A stretch of 64,000 nucleotides of DNA from Flavobacteriaceae bacterium MAR_2010_72 (GCA_003550275.1 QXCW01000002.1:2492001-2556000), one strand, 5' to 3'. Positions 29,701 through 37,308 are shown, counted from the stretch's first letter. A program made the numbers and translations. Notes: generated by a model not told the origin, from the letters alone.

Positions 29701-29772
29701 AGCCAATGACGGGAATTGAACCCGTGACCTCTTCCTTACCAAGGAAACGCTCTACCCCTGAGCTACACCGGC
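29701..29772 (-). tRNA. tRNA-Thr (anticodon GGU)
   Basis: Minus-strand cloverleaf with acceptor GCCGGTG/CATTGGC, anticodon stem TTTCC/GGAAG around loop TTGGTAA (anticodon GGT), and T-arm GGGTTCAATTCCC. It is the last of four tRNAs upstream of tuf and corresponds in place and identity to E. coli thrT. Confidence 0.96.
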
Positions 29773-29844
29773 TTTTCATTTACGATTTGCCGATATTTAG
29801 ATTTACGATTAGAAATCGTGCACCGTAACTCGTAAATAGTTTAG

Positions 29845-29917
29845 AGCGGGAGACCGGGTTCGAACCGGCGACATTCAGCTTGGAAGGCTGACGCTCTACC
29901 AACTGAGCTACTCCCGC
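29845..29917 (-). tRNA. tRNA-Gly (anticodon UCC)
   Basis: Minus-strand cloverleaf with acceptor GCGGGAG/CTCCCGC, anticodon stem TCAGC/GCTGA around loop CTTCCAA (anticodon TCC), and T-arm CCGGTTCGAACCCGG. Corresponds in position to E. coli glyT. Confidence 0.96.
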
Positions 29918-29948
29918 AATTTTTAAGGTCTAAACCTTTAATATTTTG

Positions 29949-30030
29949 TGGGGAGAGCAGGATTCGAACCTGCGAAGTTAAAAACAACAGATTTACAGTC
30001 TGTCCTCGTTGGCCGCTTGAGTATCTCCCC
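29949..30030 (-). tRNA. tRNA-Tyr (anticodon GUA)
   Basis: Minus-strand class II tRNA of 82 bases: acceptor GGGGAGA/TCTCCCC, discriminator A, anticodon stem ACAGA/TCTGT around loop CTGTAAA (anticodon GTA), a long variable arm and T-arm CAGGTTCGAATCCTG. Corresponds in position to E. coli tyrU. Confidence 0.96.
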
Positions 30031-30062
30031 AAAATATTTCATTAAGTTTTTTAAAAGAACTT

Positions 30063-30080
30063 GAGCCGATGGAGGGACTC
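30063..30080 (-). repeat. 18-base copy of the tRNA-Thr(UGU) 3' end
   Basis: GAGCCGATGGAGGGACTC is a direct repeat of the 3' end of the intact tRNA-Thr at 30178-30251, placed 115 bases downstream of it in the direction of transcription. The match stops abruptly and is followed by CCTTCGACTGCGCTCAGGAT (30081-30100), which resembles a dispersed repeat common in Bacteroidota genomes. It may be an old attachment-site scar or the remains of a second tRNA gene. Confidence 0.7.
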
Positions 30081-30177
30081 CCTTCGACTGCGCTCAGGAT
30101 AAACTTCTCGCCCCAATCAATTTTTAGTTTTCAATAAAAAACCATTGATTTCCTGATACAATTTCAAAATTTCAAAG

Positions 30178-30251
30178 AGCCGATGGAGGGACTCGAACCC
30201 ACGACCTGCTGATTACAAATCAGCTGCTCTAGCCAGCTGAGCTACATCGGC
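30178..30251 (-). tRNA. tRNA-Thr (anticodon UGU), second copy
   Basis: Minus-strand cloverleaf with acceptor GCCGATG/CATCGGC, anticodon stem GCTGA/TCAGC around TTTGTAA (anticodon TGT). It is the first gene of the tRNA-tuf-secE-nusG-rpl-rpoBC run and corresponds to E. coli thrU. It differs by only a few bases from the stand-alone copy at 469-542. Confidence 0.96.
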
Positions 30252-30273
30252 TTTTCACTACTTTTTTAACCAT

Positions 30274-30300
30274 AAAAAAGCCCGCTATTTCTAACGGACT
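30274..30300 (-). terminator. Intrinsic terminator after hpf, overlapping the tRNA operon start
   Basis: On the minus strand AGTCCGTTA (30300-30292) pairs with TAGCGGGCT (30287-30279) over 9 bp with G-U pairs, a GAAA tetraloop and six T after it (30279-30274). It ends the xerC-hpf transcript. It begins one base after the -7 element of the tRNA operon promoter, so it also lies in the first bases of that transcript. Confidence 0.7.
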
Positions 30301-30301
30301 G

Positions 30302-30330
30302 CAAATGTAGAGATTTATTTTTTTATTCAA
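30302..30330 (-). promoter_or_regulatory. Promoter of the tRNA-tuf-secE-nusG-rpl-rpoBC run
   Basis: On the minus strand TTG (30330-30328), an 18-base spacer and TACATTTG (30309-30302) match the Bacteroidota promoter consensus exactly. The -7 element is about 50 bases before tRNA-Thr. It is the only consensus promoter I see ahead of the whole 13-kb block, though internal promoters may exist. Confidence 0.78.
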
Positions 30331-30351
30331 AACATTTTTCGAAAAATTTTA

Positions 30352-30654
30352 TTACGAATGTGCTCTTAATTTTTCTTTTCTCTTTTTTAGCTGTCTTTCT
30401 AATGATGAAACTGCCATATCGACTCCTTCCTCAAACGTCTTACACTGTTTTTTTACAACAAAGCTATCTCCGGGTACACTAACTCGTGCTTCGAAAACTT
30501 TATTTTCCTTATCGCTGGTATTTTCTACTTTTAAATACACATCAGATTGGATGACTTTGTCATAAAATAAATCCAACTTATCCATTCGTTTTTGAATGAA
30601 ATTAATTAGTTTTTTGTCTGCACTAAAGTTTACGGATTGCGTGTTTACTTTCAT
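30352..30654 (-). CDS. hpf: Ribosome hibernation-promoting factor, HPF/YfiA family (short form)
   Basis: Binds the decoding centre of idle 30S subunits and prevents translation in stationary phase. From the ATG at 30654 the protein has 100 residues, the short form, lacking the C-terminal dimerisation domain of long HPFs. It shows the beta-alpha-beta-beta-beta-alpha pattern, with VNTQSVNFSADKKLINFIQK at the start and the basic C-terminal helix ERQLKKRKEKLRAH that lines the tRNA sites. The frame extends to 30672, but MKVNTQSVNF is the normal start. It lies about 60 bases downstream of xerC and is probably co-transcribed with it. Confidence 0.9.
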   Translation of the reverse strand: MKVNTQSVNFSADKKLINFIQKRMDKLDLFYDKVIQSDVYLKVENTSDKENKVFEARVSVPGDSFVVKKQCKTFEEGVDMAVSSLERQLKKRKEKLRAHS

Positions 30655-30717
30655 CTGTTCAGGTTTTAACAAAAATGAGTTTTAAATTATTTAGTATACT
30701 CATTTTTAGATTAGACA

Positions 30718-31608
30718 TTACTTCTTACTTCTTGGGTGTGCATTGGCATACACTTTTTTTAACTCTGCTATACTGTTATGTGTATAAACTTGAGTTGCTG
30801 CAAGACTAGAATGACCCAAAAGTTCTTTTACAGCATTTAAATTTGCACCTTGATTTAGTAAATGCGTTGCAAATGAATGCCTCAATATATGAGGGCTTCG
30901 CTTTACTTTACTAGATGCTTTACTAAAATAATCATTTATAATTCTGTACACAAGGGTTTCATAAATTTTAACTCCCTTTTTTGTTAAAAATAGATGCGTC
31001 TTATCTTTTATCTCCACAAGATCTTTCCGTTCGTTTAAATAGGATTGTAACGTGTCTACAACAGAACTTATTAACGGGATATAACGTTCTTTATTTCGCT
31101 TCCCTAAAACCTTTAAAGTTTTATTAGAAAAGTCAATATCACTCATTTTAATCTGTATCAATTCAATACGTCTAATCCCAGTGGCATAAAATAGTTCAAC
31201 AATGAGCTTATTACGAACCGCTTCAAACCCAGATTCTTGATTTAACTCTTGCAATACTAAATTCATTTCTTGCTCCGAAAACGGAATTTGAACTTTCTTA
31301 CTCGTTTTTAGTGCCTTATGTTTAGCTAATGGGTTGGTAGTAATTGAATTGGTTTTTATTAGAAATTTAAAATAAGAATTTAAAGATGAGATTTTTCGGT
31401 TGATACTTCGGTTCGTAATCCCACTATCTACCAAATATACAATCCAATTCCTAATTTGTTGATAATTTACATCAGCTACTGCACTTTCCTCGTACTCACT
31501 AGCTACAAACAACTCAAAAGATTCTAAATCCCTTAAGTAAGAAGTAATAGTGTGCACGGAATAATTTTTTTCGTGCTCGAGATAATCCCTAAATAATTTA
31601 AATGACAT
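30718..31608 (-). CDS. xerC: Tyrosine recombinase XerC
   Basis: Chromosomal tyrosine recombinase that resolves chromosome dimers at dif. At 296 residues it has the XerC/D length: an N-terminal SAM-like DNA-binding domain (FRDYLEHEKNYSVHTITSYL) and the catalytic domain. Catalytic residues are all visible: R146 (ATGIRRIEL), K170, H240 and R243 (HILRHSFATHLL), H266 (LLGHSS) and Tyr275 (TQVYTH). It sits between rpsU and hpf, a stable neighbourhood in Flavobacteriaceae, with no phage or integron genes, so it is the housekeeping enzyme and not a mobile-element integrase. Confidence 0.93.
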   Translation of the reverse strand: MSFKLFRDYLEHEKNYSVHTITSYLRDLESFELFVASEYEESAVADVNYQQIRNWIVYLVDSGITNRSINRKISSLNSYFKFLIKTNSITTNPLAKHKALKTSKKVQIPFSEQEMNLVLQELNQESGFEAVRNKLIVELFYATGIRRIELIQIKMSDIDFSNKTLKVLGKRNKERYIPLISSVVDTLQSYLNERKDLVEIKDKTHLFLTKKGVKIYETLVYRIINDYFSKASSKVKRSPHILRHSFATHLLNQGANLNAVKELLGHSSLAATQVYTHNSIAELKKVYANAHPRSKK

Positions 31609-31672
31609 AATACAGTTTAGTAGTACTTTCTAAAAATACAAAGATTTTAGATGAACCCATGCTATAAACAAA

Positions 31673-31698
31673 AAAAGTCCCGCAGTTGCGGGACTTTT
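31673..31698. terminator. Intrinsic terminator of rpsU
   Basis: AAAAGTCCCGCA (31673-31684) and TGCGGGACTTTT (31687-31698) form a 12-bp perfect GC-rich hairpin. On the minus strand seven T follow the stem, a strong terminator directly after rpsU. Confidence 0.88.
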
Positions 31699-31715
31699 AA
31701 TTGCTGAATATATAC

Positions 31716-31910
31716 TTATATATTTTCTTGATCTCTTAATCGTTGAATGTATTGGGCTTTTTGAATTTGCGCTCTACGTTCTACAGAAGGTTTGGTAAAT
31801 TGCTTACGATTTTGCAATTGACGTTTAGCACCAGTTTTATCAAACTTACGTTTGAAGCGTTTTAGAGCTCTATCTATATTTTCTCCTTCTTTAATTGGTA
31901 TTATTAACAT
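31716..31910 (-). CDS. rpsU: 30S ribosomal protein S21
   Basis: bS21 binds near the 3' end of 16S rRNA on the 30S platform. At 64 residues the protein has the family start (MLIIPIKEGENIDRALKRFKRKFDKTG) cut short here, and a basic C-terminal helix ending QKAQYIQRLRDQE. In Bacteroidota bS21, with bS6 and bS18, holds the anti-Shine-Dalgarno tail of 16S rRNA so that most mRNAs do not use it. This gene is a striking exception in having an extended Shine-Dalgarno site (31921-31930). It has its own promoter and terminator, so it is a single-gene unit. Confidence 0.96.
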   Translation of the reverse strand: MLIIPIKEGENIDRALKRFKRKFDKTGAKRQLQNRKQFTKPSVERRAQIQKAQYIQRLRDQENI

Positions 31911-31919
31911 AGTGTCTTA

Positions 31920-31930
31920 ACCTCCTCTCT
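31920..31930 (-). promoter_or_regulatory. Extended Shine-Dalgarno sequence of rpsU
   Basis: AGAGAGGAGGT on the minus strand ends 9 bases before the rpsU ATG. It can pair over about 11 bases with the expected 16S rRNA 3' tail (ACCUCCUUUCU), with one G-U pair. No other start in the window has a comparable site. Published work on Flavobacterium johnsoniae reports that such a site lets ribosomes lacking bS21 translate rpsU, giving autoregulation. Confidence 0.88.
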
Positions 31931-31946
31931 TTTAAATTTCGGTTTG

Positions 31947-31976
31947 CAAATATAATTAGTTATTTATTATTGGCAA
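31947..31976 (-). promoter_or_regulatory. Promoter of rpsU
   Basis: On the minus strand TTG (31976-31974), a 19-base spacer and TATATTTG (31954-31947) match the Bacteroidota consensus. The -7 element ends 36 bases before the rpsU ATG, giving a short leader that carries the extended Shine-Dalgarno site. Confidence 0.75.
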
Positions 31977-32004
31977 TTATTTTTTTAAAATTTTTAAAAT
32001 ATAA

Positions 32005-33432
32005 CTACTCTTTAAATAAAGCAGAGCGCTTTGTCAAATCCTGTATAAGTTTTTCATCTTCTTCACTCTCGAGCAAGGTGTTATAATTTTTCCAAAAATC
32101 CTTGTTATAAGGTCGTATTGAAAAAATATCGGAATCCCAGTGCTTTGGCAACCTTTCTTCAATTTGTATTGCATCCAAGATTATTTCAGTAAACAATATC
32201 TCTTGTACAGTGTAGTAATATCTTTCATCTTTATGTTGTTCCAATTCTCCAATAGCTCCTTTTCTATCTTCAACTTTAGATCCAACATTTACCAATTTTG
32301 GAGTTTCGTAGTAGATGTAATTAGGATACATTTTTTCTTGATACGCTGAATAATTAATTACAAGTTTATGATTAATTTGAGTATCAAAAAGCGCTTTACT
32401 TCTACTTTTTTGGGCATTAGATGCCGCTATGAGTTCATATTCAATTTTTTTAATTGCATAATTATCCCAATAAATATAGATCCAGCCATTAGCAATGTAG
32501 CCATCATTAAAAACCCCTTTTGTGTCTAAATTGATAAAATTACTGCTTTCTGAAATTTTTATCTTATAAATTTTACGATCATTATCAACTAAAATTGTAT
32601 CCAAATCAAACTGATGCTTATCTAATAGATTTTCACCAAACAATGCATTTTTGATATTGGCATTTCTTACCATATTAAGTTTCCCGGTAAATAAATTCTC
32701 CAATCCATTAATTCTATTATCGTTCCATTTTATAGCTTTAACCAATGAAGATGTTTTAATCGTGTCTCGCCTTAAGTTTTTTGCTCGAAGGTTACCTTTA
32801 TTGGATTTATACTTAAGGTACGCCGTGTAAGTGAGTAAGCTATCAACATCACGTAAATCATAACTTTTTCTGACCTCATCGACATTAACCTTTAAATTGT
32901 AAGCAGAACTGGAATTGTAACTAGAATCGTATAATGTAATCGCGCTTTCAATAAGCCATTTAAATTCTTTTTTATTGCGCTCCTTATGCCTTAAAAACCC
33001 CTTTTGCATATACGGCATCTCGGGAAGATTGGCTGGCAACTTTTCAATCGCTTTTAGAACAATATCATTACCCGTTTTGGGCCTAGCTTCGGCTACCAAT
33101 AAAATCTCATCCAAGGAAGCGATATCTTCTTCTAAATAGATTTCAGCTGTATTATCAAACTCAATTACAGCCGACTTAAAACTTTTATAACCAATGGAGG
33201 AAATAATCAAGGTGTCATTTTTGAATTCATTGGGAATCAATAAAACAAACTTTCCGTCAGAATTACTTACTGTTCCAATGGTTGTATTTTTTACATAAAT
33301 GCTGGCGCTTTCAATTGGAACTAAAGTATTAAAATCGACTATTTTGTTTTTAAGTTCAATTTGAGAAAAACCATTGAGACCAAAACACACTACAGCTAAT
33401 CGTAATAGGTATTTGATATAACTGGATCTCAT
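32005..33432 (-). CDS. Carboxypeptidase-like regulatory domain protein (DUF5686-type envelope protein)
   Basis: A 475-residue exported protein. Residues 1-23 form a signal peptide ending GFS before QIELKNKIVD. Residues 25-100 are a carboxypeptidase-D regulatory-like beta sandwich of the CarbopepD_reg_2 type (VDFNTLVPIESASIYVKNTT, then SNSDGKFVLLIP and LIISSIGYKS). The remaining 370 residues lack obvious motifs, but the pattern of alternating strands and the phrase YKIKISESSNFINLDTKG resemble the periplasmic part of DUF5686 proteins. It is too short for a full barrel. Function is unknown; the location is periplasm or outer membrane. Last gene of a four-gene run with 18-22 base gaps. Confidence 0.8.
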   Translation of the reverse strand: MRSSYIKYLLRLAVVCFGLNGFSQIELKNKIVDFNTLVPIESASIYVKNTTIGTVSNSDGKFVLLIPNEFKNDTLIISSIGYKSFKSAVIEFDNTAEIYLEEDIASLDEILLVAEARPKTGNDIVLKAIEKLPANLPEMPYMQKGFLRHKERNKKEFKWLIESAITLYDSSYNSSSAYNLKVNVDEVRKSYDLRDVDSLLTYTAYLKYKSNKGNLRAKNLRRDTIKTSSLVKAIKWNDNRINGLENLFTGKLNMVRNANIKNALFGENLLDKHQFDLDTILVDNDRKIYKIKISESSNFINLDTKGVFNDGYIANGWIYIYWDNYAIKKIEYELIAASNAQKSRSKALFDTQINHKLVINYSAYQEKMYPNYIYYETPKLVNVGSKVEDRKGAIGELEQHKDERYYYTVQEILFTEIILDAIQIEERLPKHWDSDIFSIRPYNKDFWKNYNTLLESEEDEKLIQDLTKRSALFKE

Positions 33433-33450
33433 AATTGGGGCATTTAGAAG

Positions 33451-34617
33451 TTAGGTTGCTGGTTTATAATCTTTTTTGTCAATGACCATTTTGGCAATTA
33501 TTTCTCGAAGTATTTCTGAAGTTCCACCTCCAATTGGTCCTAGCCTACTGTCTCTAAATAATCTTGCCATTGGGTAATCTTCCATATAACCATATCCACC
33601 TAAAAACTGAAGACAAGCGTAAACCACCTCATCTGCCATTTTAGTGGACTGTAATTTTGAAATTGTAGCCTCCTTGACCACATATTCACCCTTATTCAAT
33701 CTATTCGCAACTGTATAATTGTATTCTTTGCAGATTTCCATAAAACTGTACATATCTGCAAATTTATGGCGAAGAGCTTGGTATTTATTTATCGCTTTTC
33801 CAAAGGTTTTACGTTCTGCCATGTATTGTTGGGCATAATCCAATGCATATTCAGCTCTTGCGTGTGCGTTGATTCCCATAATTAAACGCTCCAGTGCAAA
33901 ATGCTGCATAATGTAAGCGAAACCCTTGTTTTCCTCACCCATTAAATTATGGGCAGGAATACTCACATTATCAAATGCTATTTCCGCAGTATCTGAAGCT
34001 CTCCAACCTAATTTGTCCAATTTTGAAGCAGAAACACCTCGCGTATCCTTATCAATTACAAACATACTAATCCCCTTGTTGCCTAGTTCTGGATTTGTTT
34101 TAGCAGCCACCACCATATAATCACAATAAACCCCATTGGTGATAAAGGTTTTTGAACCATTGATAATATATGTGTCACCTTTTTTAACTGCGGTGGTTCT
34201 CATTCCTGCCACGTCACTTCCCCCAAAAGGTTCTGTTACGCATAAGCATCCTATTTTATCTCCTGTAATACTTGGCGCCAAATAACGTTCCTTAATATCG
34301 TGATTTCCTTCCTTATTAAGATGGGTCATTGCCAAATACACATGAGCCCAAATAGCGGCGGCAAATCCCCCTGAATTTATTTTTTGTAATTCCTCTAAAA
34401 GAATAACAGTGTAAAATAAATCAAGATTCAATCCTCCATACGCTTCTGGATAAGGAAGTCCAAAGAATCCCATTTCTCCAAACTTCTTCCAAATGAATCT
34501 ATCAATAGATCCTGTTTTTTCCCATTTTTCAATATGAGGTGTTACTTCCTTTTGAAGGAAATCTTTTAAACTCTGTCTAAACATTTGATGTTCTTCAGTG
34601 AAGTACATGCTATTCAT
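33451..34617 (-). CDS. Acyl-CoA dehydrogenase family protein
   Basis: FAD-dependent acyl-CoA dehydrogenase (388 residues) of fatty-acid or branched-chain amino-acid breakdown. Visible segments are an N-terminal helical domain with FFGLPYPEAYGGLNLD, the FAD/substrate middle domain with LCVTEPFGGSDVAGM and NGSKTFITNGVYCDY, and the C-terminal helical domain with AERKTFGKAINKYQALRHKFADM and GTSEILREIIAKMV. The substrate chain type cannot be assigned. An alternative ATG three codons in (34608) is possible. Follows the helix-hairpin-helix gene by 19 bases on the same strand. Confidence 0.93.
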   Translation of the reverse strand: MNSMYFTEEHQMFRQSLKDFLQKEVTPHIEKWEKTGSIDRFIWKKFGEMGFFGLPYPEAYGGLNLDLFYTVILLEELQKINSGGFAAAIWAHVYLAMTHLNKEGNHDIKERYLAPSITGDKIGCLCVTEPFGGSDVAGMRTTAVKKGDTYIINGSKTFITNGVYCDYMVVAAKTNPELGNKGISMFVIDKDTRGVSASKLDKLGWRASDTAEIAFDNVSIPAHNLMGEENKGFAYIMQHFALERLIMGINAHARAEYALDYAQQYMAERKTFGKAINKYQALRHKFADMYSFMEICKEYNYTVANRLNKGEYVVKEATISKLQSTKMADEVVYACLQFLGGYGYMEDYPMARLFRDSRLGPIGGGTSEILREIIAKMVIDKKDYKPAT

Positions 34618-34636
34618 ATATGCAATTTTTTAATTT

Positions 34637-35506
34637 TTATTCGAGGGTCAAATATAACTTAATTATCTCAATTTTGTTGACTGGAAAGTTCTTAACCTTC
34701 AACAAGTCATCAAGTGATTTATAGCCTTCAATTAATGTGCGTCGTTCTATAATATGATGCGCAATTTCATAATCTATGTACTGAATGGTCACTAACTGAT
34801 TGGCAGTAGCGGTATTCAAATTGAGTTTTTCAATAGCTCTTGGCGTTTTTACAGTAAATTCATTTAAAATGCGTTCAATAACTTCTGGACTCAACCCGTA
34901 AACATCCTGAAGTTGAATATCAGCTATAAAACCACCGTTAAACTTATTTCTATATTTTATAATCCTATCTGAAAGGGCTTCGCCAATACCATTTATTTTT
35001 TGGAGTTGTTCCGCAGTGGCTGAATTCAAGTCTTGTTTTTGGGCAAATGTTTTAGACTCAAAATTTTTGATTTTATAATTTGAAGTTCCCGATTTAGGAT
35101 TGGTAATCCATTCTGGGAATTGAAAATATGGCGAAATGATTGCCAGAAACGAATCTGAAACCTTTGTCACATTTTGAAATTCTTGAGCAGAATTGACCCA
35201 TTTATCCTGCGCGCGAAAACTTAAAAGTCTATCAATTTCCTCATTTGACATTCCTAAAGTGTAGCCTTTATAATCCGTAATATAATTAGGATTAAAAGGA
35301 TAGATTATTGGTTTGTTCTTTTGATGTTCCACCAATCGCAGCGAATCAATTTCACGTTCAAATTTTGATATTTCATCTTCATCTAAATATATGTTTCCTT
35401 CTGTAAAGTCAACAAAAAAGTAAATGCACTGGAATGCGATAATCAATAATAGGAATATAAAAATCCCACTTCGTTGTTGTTTAGTAAACGTAAGGTGGGA
35501 TTTCAT
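34637..35506 (-). CDS. ComEA-like helix-hairpin-helix protein
   Basis: A 289-residue membrane-anchored protein with one N-terminal transmembrane helix (residues 13-31, GIFIFLLLIIAFQCIYFFV), then a helical region and tandem helix-hairpin-helix units. The clearest are LNSATAEQLQKINGIGEALS (about 158-177) and LNLNTATANQLVTIQYIDY (about 228-246). These resemble the ComEA DNA-binding motif (LNxAxxxxLxxLPGIG), though the second copy lacks the GIG turn. The topology places the HhH part outside the cytoplasm, consistent with DNA uptake, but in Bacteroidota these proteins are widespread and not proven in competence. Part of the AGCS-ACAD run. Confidence 0.83.
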   Translation of the reverse strand: MKSHLTFTKQQRSGIFIFLLLIIAFQCIYFFVDFTEGNIYLDEDEISKFEREIDSLRLVEHQKNKPIIYPFNPNYITDYKGYTLGMSNEEIDRLLSFRAQDKWVNSAQEFQNVTKVSDSFLAIISPYFQFPEWITNPKSGTSNYKIKNFESKTFAQKQDLNSATAEQLQKINGIGEALSDRIIKYRNKFNGGFIADIQLQDVYGLSPEVIERILNEFTVKTPRAIEKLNLNTATANQLVTIQYIDYEIAHHIIERRTLIEGYKSLDDLLKVKNFPVNKIEIIKLYLTLE

Positions 35507-35528
35507 AACTTATATGTGATTAAAAAAA

Positions 35529-37217
35529 CTAGTCTTCTATCGCTTCTTTTTTCAAATTGATAGCATCTAGATAACGTTTTAATTGGCGTTTCACTACTGG
35601 GAACAAGAAATAGAGTCCAATCATGTTCGGGAACACCATAGCAAAAATCATTGCATCGGAGAAATCCCAAATAGATCCCATACTAGCGGCAGCACCAATA
35701 ACTACGAACGTACAAAACAATAATTTGTAAACAAGGTCAGCACGTTTTCCTCTTCCGAATAGGAATTTCCAAGATTGAAGCCCATAATAAGACCATGAAA
35801 TCATAGTAGAAACCGCAAACAATACTACAGCAATTGTTAAAAACACTTTAGAATAAGGAATGTATTCTGCGAAAGCTTTAGATGTTATTCCTGCACCTTC
35901 ATAAGGCATACCATCGATTAAAACAGTTCCTGTACCATCACCACCATACTCAAAGAAACCTCCAAAATTAAAAATGATGATTACCAAAGCTGTCATCGTA
36001 CAAATCACAACCGTATCAATAAATGGCTCTAGCAATGCTACCAAGCCTTCTGAAGCAGAATATTTTGTTCTCACTGCAGAGTGTGCTATAGAAGCAGAAC
36101 CTGCTCCTGCCTCATTTGAAAATGCTGCACGCTTGAAACCGACTAATAAAACGCCTATGACACCTCCTACACCAATAGCCTTAGGGTTAAATGCTTCAGT
36201 AAAGATTAAACCAATTGCATCATCGATAAGTGAAAAATTACTGAAAATAATGTAAAGACAACACAAAATATATAGCACTGCCATAAAAGGAACTACTTTT
36301 TCAGTTACCGAAGCAATTCGTTTTATTCCACCTATAATAATAATTCCAACTAAAATCGCCAACATTAAACCCACAATGGCTCCAGCGGCTGTACTTTCCC
36401 AGTCAAAAAGTTCTTTTATCACAATGGTTGCTTGATTTGATTGGGCAGCATTACCACCTCCAAAAGAGCCACCAATACAGAAAATTGCAAAAAGAACAGC
36501 GGCAACTTTTCCTAAAGTTTTAAAACCTTTTTCCTTTAAGCCTTTTGTTAAATAGTACATGGGGCCACCATAAACGGTTCCATCTTCACCTACATCTCTA
36601 TACTGAACACCTAATGTACACTCCACAAATTTGGTCGACATCCCGAGTAATCCGCAAACGATCATCCAAAATGTTGCGCCAGGACCTCCGAGGGCAATAG
36701 CTAAAGCTACACCAGCAATATTACCATTACCAACTGTACCAGACACCGCGGTCGCCAAAGCCTGAAAATGCGAAACTTCTCCATCAGAGCTTTCATCTCT
36801 AATAGTATCAACAATATCGCCATCAACAGCTAAATTATTTTCAACACTAACTAAATGCTCCTCAATATCAACTTTCGATAAATCCTGACCTTGAGCAATC
36901 CCTCCTTCACCATACAATTCTTTTGCGCCGTGTTTTTCAATATCTTCAAACTTTCCTCTTACAGTTTTTATAGCCGTACCAAAATATCTGATATTCGGAA
37001 AGCCAAAATAGATGGTAAAAAAAGCTGCACTGGCTACCAATAAAATCAAAACAAATGGCGTACCCGCTATCTCAAAGAAAATTACGTTTGAAAAGAAATC
37101 TGATACTGGTTGAAATGCTTCATCAATTCGCTGATCCAATCCTATATCAGAAGAATCTTGGGCAAAATTGAACAAAGGTATAAGTAAAGCAAAAACAGAA
37201 AGAAGATATTTCTTCAT
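35529..37217 (-). CDS. Alanine or glycine:cation symporter (AGCS family)
   Basis: A 562-residue inner-membrane sodium- or proton-coupled symporter for small neutral amino acids. The family signature GTVGNGNIAGVALAIALGGPGA and GGPMYYLTKGL, FKRAAFSNEAGAGSASIAHS are present, with about 11 transmembrane helices. Unusual features are a cleavable-looking N terminus (LLIPLFNFAQ before DSS) and an acidic insertion of about 55 residues between the second helix and the signature, from VRGKFEDIEKHGAK to DESSDGEVSH. I have seen this as typical of the Bacteroidota subgroup. It leads the four-gene run; no consensus promoter was found upstream. Confidence 0.92.
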   Translation of the reverse strand: MKKYLLSVFALLIPLFNFAQDSSDIGLDQRIDEAFQPVSDFFSNVIFFEIAGTPFVLILLVASAAFFTIYFGFPNIRYFGTAIKTVRGKFEDIEKHGAKELYGEGGIAQGQDLSKVDIEEHLVSVENNLAVDGDIVDTIRDESSDGEVSHFQALATAVSGTVGNGNIAGVALAIALGGPGATFWMIVCGLLGMSTKFVECTLGVQYRDVGEDGTVYGGPMYYLTKGLKEKGFKTLGKVAAVLFAIFCIGGSFGGGNAAQSNQATIVIKELFDWESTAAGAIVGLMLAILVGIIIIGGIKRIASVTEKVVPFMAVLYILCCLYIIFSNFSLIDDAIGLIFTEAFNPKAIGVGGVIGVLLVGFKRAAFSNEAGAGSASIAHSAVRTKYSASEGLVALLEPFIDTVVICTMTALVIIIFNFGGFFEYGGDGTGTVLIDGMPYEGAGITSKAFAEYIPYSKVFLTIAVVLFAVSTMISWSYYGLQSWKFLFGRGKRADLVYKLLFCTFVVIGAAASMGSIWDFSDAMIFAMVFPNMIGLYFLFPVVKRQLKRYLDAINLKKEAIED

Positions 37218-37308
37218 AATATAGTGTTTAGTTAGTTTAAAATTAAAGGCGACAAGATGCTAAAAAAAAACGAGTTTTTAAAACATCTGCTGTTAAAATA
37301 ATTTTAGC

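Noticed and set aside
29841-30032. 63-residue open frame across the tRNA-Gly and tRNA-Tyr genes
   Set aside because: It is translated tRNA sequence on the same strand.
30718-31608. Tyrosine recombinase as a mobile-element integrase
   Set aside because: Length, catalytic set and core neighbourhood (rpsU, hpf) fit chromosomal XerC; no attachment sites, excisionase or cargo nearby.
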